Source: JACNLC01 sp964607375 (GTDB taxonomy: Bacteria; Fidelibacterota; Marinisomatia; SCGC-AAA003-L08; JACNLC01). Taken from it: 17,979 bases of DNA. Location: contig CAZSJY010000036.1 in NCBI GenBank assembly GCA_964607375.1, forward strand, positions 1 to 17,979. Reading direction: 5' to 3'. This document shows positions 16,601 through 17,979 of the stretch, in pieces. The first letter of the stretch is position 1. Each line of letters begins with the position of its first letter. The notes below the pieces were generated by a model. That model was given only the letters and a program-made list of their open reading frames with translations. It was not told the DNA's origin and ran no database searches. The position numbers and the translations under genes were made by a program.

Positions 16601-17131
16601 TTCTTGATCCTGAAAAATTATTTTCCCTGACATATCAATTCCACCCTTGATACTCAGAGAAACATCTTTTCCTGCAATAGAAGTATCCACAATTTTCCAA
16701 GATTTACCTGCACCTCTAGGTCCTGTATCCACTTTTATATCTGTTATCTTTTTTACTACTTTATTTCGAAATTCGTCAATATAGTTTCTTTTGAATTTTT
16801 CTTTTGTGTACCACTTAAAATGAACTACAATAGGAATTCTAAAAACCTTATTACTATAAGTTTCTTTAATAATAAATGTTTTTGGATCTATACCCGGTAT
16901 GAATTCACTCTTTAGCTTGTCAATTTTATAATCTAAAAAGAAGGTATTCCAAAGGGAATCCGATGTTACAAAACTAATTGTTTTTGGATGATATTCAAAC
17001 GGTTTAATGATATGATGTAAGAAATCAGGCGTATTAATTGGGAACGAATGACCTTTTTCAAATTCTTCTGCATACAAGACCTGTCCAAATAACAGGACAG
17101 CTGAGTACAGTACACCCGCAAGATATTTCAT
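10631..17131 (-). CDS. sprA: Type IX secretion system outer-membrane translocon SprA/Sov
   Basis: 2166 residues from the ATG at 17131, giving signal peptide MKYLAGVLYSAVLLFGQVLYA. A GTG at 17167 would add 12 polar residues and lies in a hairpin, so it is disfavoured. SprA forms a very large single-chain barrel of 36 strands (known from the Flavobacterium johnsoniae structure) through which folded cargo crosses the outer membrane, with PorV capping its lateral gate. Matching features are the size (Bacteroidota homologues are about 2400-2500 residues), the FIDDFESS...LWKMASPP segment (about 823-852), long runs of alternating barrel strands in the C-terminal half, and a strand-like end (FGFNVYIKIQG). 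Unusual are acidic inserts: a DESGEW...DLNNNGIWD loop (about 448-476), two DGC-x10-C modules (about 985-1045 and 1316-1375), and a Gly/Ser/Arg linker (about 1811-1838). It is the translocon for the cargo gene downstream. Confidence 0.93.
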   Translation of the reverse strand: MKYLAGVLYSAVLLFGQVLYAEEFEKGHSFPINTPDFLHHIIKPFEYHPKTISFVTSDSLWNTFFLDYKIDKLKSEFIPGIDPKTFIIKETYSNKVFRIPIVVHFKWYTKEKFKRNYIDEFRNKVVKKITDIKVDTGPRGAGKSWKIVDTSIAGKDVSLSIKGGIDMSGKIIFQDQEKTQTSFQEGKTWDLDFEQQQKFDIEGNIGNISILVKQNSESTFSWENDMLIKYEADEDRILQSLEAGNINLSLTGTKFVNQSGSKSEGLFGIKSKHQLGPLSITTIASREQVKKSKVDLPVGGTAQEFSFDDNNFSKNFYFIDEDFKNLFYPLNSDFSHSYNPNKVIERFEVYKRTSANVSGKVYGTAYLDPATGPYENNSVTESGDWVRLVRDVDYEINQLLGYIRLITVGSTDAVGIAYTIGVRDSESQNISPSGLPPIGNIDYLQYSGEPYTDIDESGEWEEGEPFEDLNNNGIWDTEITLKLLKSDGTATASKPTWPLMLKNVYSLGSMNINPDGFEFEIVHEKGEEGIETYSPEGTSFLELFGLDTQDESGSPTPDGIIDKQFVNIIDFARGFLFFPTYLPFAYDSNPRTYLDGMPYGNGNLYWGNPNSELSDILETPLNDTDGDFSDVEDSGPAMYYSTNTQDISAEHEFILKVKSSSQRPSSLELGFLYKEGSAEVKLNGQTLIEGQDYTIDGFTGTLNFLNPDALDPTNDISVTYEENEIVSFDQKIMAGTRMQLDFSDDAFLGFTALYYNQSITDEKVDIGYEPIRNFIWDINGKYQRNFDFITRAVDWLPFIETTKPSRLLFEGEFAEVIPNPNPLGQAFIDDFESSKRTTSINLQQKLWKMASPPVNESVDDRIKMSWYNPYYEIDTKEIWPNQQTSNIAQNNTTRVLVLETFPDADSENLNSWNGVTTSLYSSDYDQSNSKYMDLWLNTEDVQNDEIVLHIDIGYISEDINNNGSLDTEDELIFGNRGNDALDEGEDSGLDGCTDEYEDGNGGCDFENPPNLDGDPNGDNWSYSEGSSDYSQINGTEGNGQSAGYTLPDTEDLNRDYSPNFRNGYFTYELRPEIDEEISYTDYDNDGNPNWKLFRILLSDFEKSDEAEVEWTEVKFVRLWANNFESYSEETIKIAKFEIVGNEWEELGVASIDSMIFTPDTTFSIAVANTEENTEYKSPPGVVVEYDEYYGVYEKEQSLVLSFKDGGIGSDSLVAIKKVIDIPASKRQNFFAYKNMEMFVSGEPEEFGGLWTDFDSAYVQMIFRFGQDDDKYYEIVKPIFEDELLTNDGWDPRNHIDIDIAGLSAYKLSITDAESFEDTGIDGCYSEYENGWGGCLDTLTFVHYLESGEVVLIDTSANPQDPNGDDYDSVENTNGDEGNLIFDCNEDICEEFEDENGNGFRDVPPDFCDEVSDICEWFENTGDSWRKVRIKGKPSIDRIEYIIVGVQNHSNQKIYGQVLIDELRMTEVKREKGRAMRFYGMLEMADLASITSSFERTDAEFHRLQEHLGNGSTSEKYSINTKFNPNLFLPSSWGIKTPITVNYSSNVTSPKYKPGSDILLGSISEAPDSAKTKSSTVSVSTSLSKTSRSDNWLPKYTLDRLTIHLSAIHSFSSNTQIRNKFKQDHKGDISYSYSFSNENYWRPFSFMKKVPLIGEVISDSRIYWSPKKWSTKLTLKDYNEIEEQRAGTITERPSFKMTRNFSLTQQYTKSISSTYTKNIESDLIDYIDHKVLFIKEKSPGTVTNISESLNNTFSPDYLKWLKPKLTYNSSYNWKLNSIVDTLRSSNVSSTNAFSASVNISPKDFIELIYKPQGSSGSSGRSGRGRGSSSSSNSNSNDEETTNPVIKFVFRPIHFLASKLSPISVNYKKNLNHTFSNVEGHPGYDFRFGLSETPNTPYHQSGIPGFSHKYIDDLSLNSGVRITTKVNTTFQFKNNSTLTIQSGGQETKTDKISFFPLGNKGENGLPFVNWGINWSGMEKLPFLNKVLKSMTISHNFTGDKTVTIQDGEEKSSDYSRIFSPLFGLTAKTKGRRPVDINFNIKHTLNISNNGSTTDRITKNSLTSKVKYSHRGGFTIPIFFFRDLPISNDISFEINSSYNDDITLRPNTVGEFVEQAHKTTWEIRPKIIYSFTKYVNGGVHFMYKYSNDLINGARYEKDFGFNVYIKIQG

Positions 17132-17151
17132 CCTGTATAAATATTTTAACT

Positions 17152-17185
17152 TAGCGAAAATAAACACTATAGCAGTTTATCGCTA
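17152..17185 (-). other. Hairpin between rdgB and sprA
   Basis: The minus strand reads TAGCGA-TAAAC-TGCTATAGT-GTTTA-TTT-TCGCTA: an 11-pair stem (6 plus 5) with a 3-base bulge and 9-base loop. The 5' arm starts with the rdgB stop codon TAG. No T run follows, so it is not a classical terminator. In the mRNA it would separate rdgB from sprA and could be a processing, stability or attenuation element. Confidence 0.55.
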
Positions 17186-17818
17186 GGCATTCTCCTTTTT
17201 AGGTGAATTTATATTTGAGTCTGTAGAAATAGAATACTTCTGTTGTAATAATTGCTTCATTTTTCTAATTGCATTCCCACGATGTGAAATTTTTCCCTTT
17301 TCGTATTCTGTCATTTCAGCAAAAGTTTGATCATATTCCGATATGTAAAATACAGGATCATACCCGAAACCACCAAATCCTTTAAGGTTTTTGGTTATCA
17401 ACCCTTCTACGCTTCCCTCTGCTATGAGTTCCGTTGAACCATCTGTAAATGCAATAACTGTACGAAATCTAGCTGTTCTCTGATTTGATGGGATATCTTT
17501 CAATTCTCTAAGTAATTTTCTTACATTGTCCTCGTAAGAACAATTTTCTCCTGCATACCTAGCTGCATAAATCCCTGGGCGACCATGGAGTGCATCAACT
17601 TCTAATCCAGTATCATCAGCAAGTGCTGGAAGACCCGATAGTTTATGAACTGTCAATGCTTTGAATTTAGCATTCTCTTCTAGTGTTTCTCCATCTTCAG
17701 GAATTTCACAAATTTCCGGAAAGTCATCAAGAGTTAATAACTCAATATTCAACGGTTTTAGAAGTTTATGTAATTCTTGTCGTTTGTTTTTATTATGTGT
17801 TGCTAATACAATTTTCAT
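17183..17818 (-). CDS. rdgB: RdgB/HAM1-family dITP/XTP pyrophosphatase
   Basis: 211 residues. It hydrolyses non-canonical purine triphosphates (dITP, ITP, XTP) to monophosphates, keeping them out of DNA and RNA in the cytoplasm. Visible motifs are LATHNKNKRQEL (5-16, the nucleotide-binding S/T-x-N-x-x-K-x-x-E pattern), ETLEENAKFKA (44-54), LADDTGLEVDALHGRPGIYAARYAG (66-90 region, with the catalytic-base Asp in DD68-69), GFGYDPVF (150-157), TFAEMT (165-170) and KISHRGNA (176-183). Length and motif order are normal. The last 20 residues are a low-complexity Ser/Asn/Lys tail beyond the conserved domain. The ATG at 17818 has no clear Shine-Dalgarno, only an A-rich leader, as is common in AT-rich FCB bacteria. 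It seems to be the first gene of the long minus-strand run, 51 bases ahead of sprA. Confidence 0.95.
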   Translation of the reverse strand: MKIVLATHNKNKRQELHKLLKPLNIELLTLDDFPEICEIPEDGETLEENAKFKALTVHKLSGLPALADDTGLEVDALHGRPGIYAARYAGENCSYEDNVRKLLRELKDIPSNQRTARFRTVIAFTDGSTELIAEGSVEGLITKNLKGFGGFGYDPVFYISEYDQTFAEMTEYEKGKISHRGNAIRKMKQLLQQKYSISTDSNINSPKKENA

Positions 17819-17875
17819 TTATTTATTCAAATTTACTCTATAAAATTACGCATTAAAAGGTGAGGTGTGAAAAGA

Positions 17876-17884
17876 ATTTTAGCA
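17876..17884 (-). promoter_or_regulatory. Possible extended -10 promoter ahead of rdgB
   Basis: The minus strand reads TGCTAAAAT (TGn plus a 5/6 match to TATAAT), which would place the transcript start about 50 bases before the rdgB ATG. No good -35 box lies at the right distance, which extended -10 promoters can tolerate. A chance match in AT-rich DNA is quite possible. The remaining bases out to 17979 hold no gene I can support. Confidence 0.25.
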
Positions 17885-17979
17885 TAATGAAAACTGATTT
17901 CAGAAAATTAAATTAATAATCAAATTTAGTGTCTTACCATAGACCTTGTTTACAGTTAGATGATTTACAGAAGCCTTGG

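Noticed and set aside
17819..17979. Possible C-terminal end of another minus-strand gene, or an RNase P/tmRNA fragment, at the right edge
   Set aside because: One minus-strand frame stays open for about 25 codons, but its product resembles no family I know; ACAGAAGCC near the end recalls an RNase P motif but the rest of the conserved block is missing.

Overview
The window is AT-rich bacterial DNA with every supported gene on the minus strand, so it is read from right to left. Several traits point to a marine FCB-group bacterium, most likely Candidatus Marinimicrobia (SAR406) or a close relative: a full-length SprA/Sov type IX secretion (T9SS) translocon, two PorV/PorQ-type outer-membrane proteins, a cargo protein with a T9SS type A-like C-terminal domain, and secreted proteins carrying lamin-tail domains and short Cys-rich Gly-Cys-Thr-Asp-type modules. 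The taxon is inferred from protein style; there is no rRNA or other marker gene here.

Right part (about 17818 to 3562): one long co-directional run. rdgB (nucleotide clean-up) is followed after 51 bases, which contain a hairpin, by sprA. From sprA onward the genes are fused head to tail by stop/start overlaps (TAATG or ATGA): sprA, a secreted glutaminyl cyclase-like M28 enzyme, prmA (ribosomal protein L11 methyltransferase), a secreted Ig-like protein, a beta-propeller protein with a T9SS sorting domain, and a PorV-like barrel. After a 159-base gap come a second PorV/PorQ-like barrel and, 12 bases on, a divergent polysaccharide deacetylase (YibQ type). The run therefore holds the T9SS translocon, its likely barrel partners, a probable cargo and an N-terminal-modifying enzyme, with two housekeeping genes (rdgB, prmA) built into the same transcript.

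Middle (3215 to 3561): the only gene-free stretch over 300 bases. It holds a perfect TGTGA-N6-TCACA palindrome typical of CRP/FNR-family operators, a possible -10 box, a small hairpin and a strong ribosome binding site for the next gene.

Left part (1 to 3214): the first 1071 codons of a very large secreted modular protein that runs off the left edge. It has a signal peptide, three lamin-tail domains, Cys-rich acidic modules, two TFN-type beta-sandwich domains and a PPC-like domain. Two lamin-tail copies share 560 bases with no nucleotide difference, while the flanking module has diverged strongly, which suggests recent duplication or gene conversion.

No tRNA, rRNA, CRISPR array, transposase or phage gene was seen. 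Several genes have longer open frames upstream of the starts chosen here; starts were moved to ATG codons supported by Shine-Dalgarno sequences, signal peptides or stop/start overlaps.
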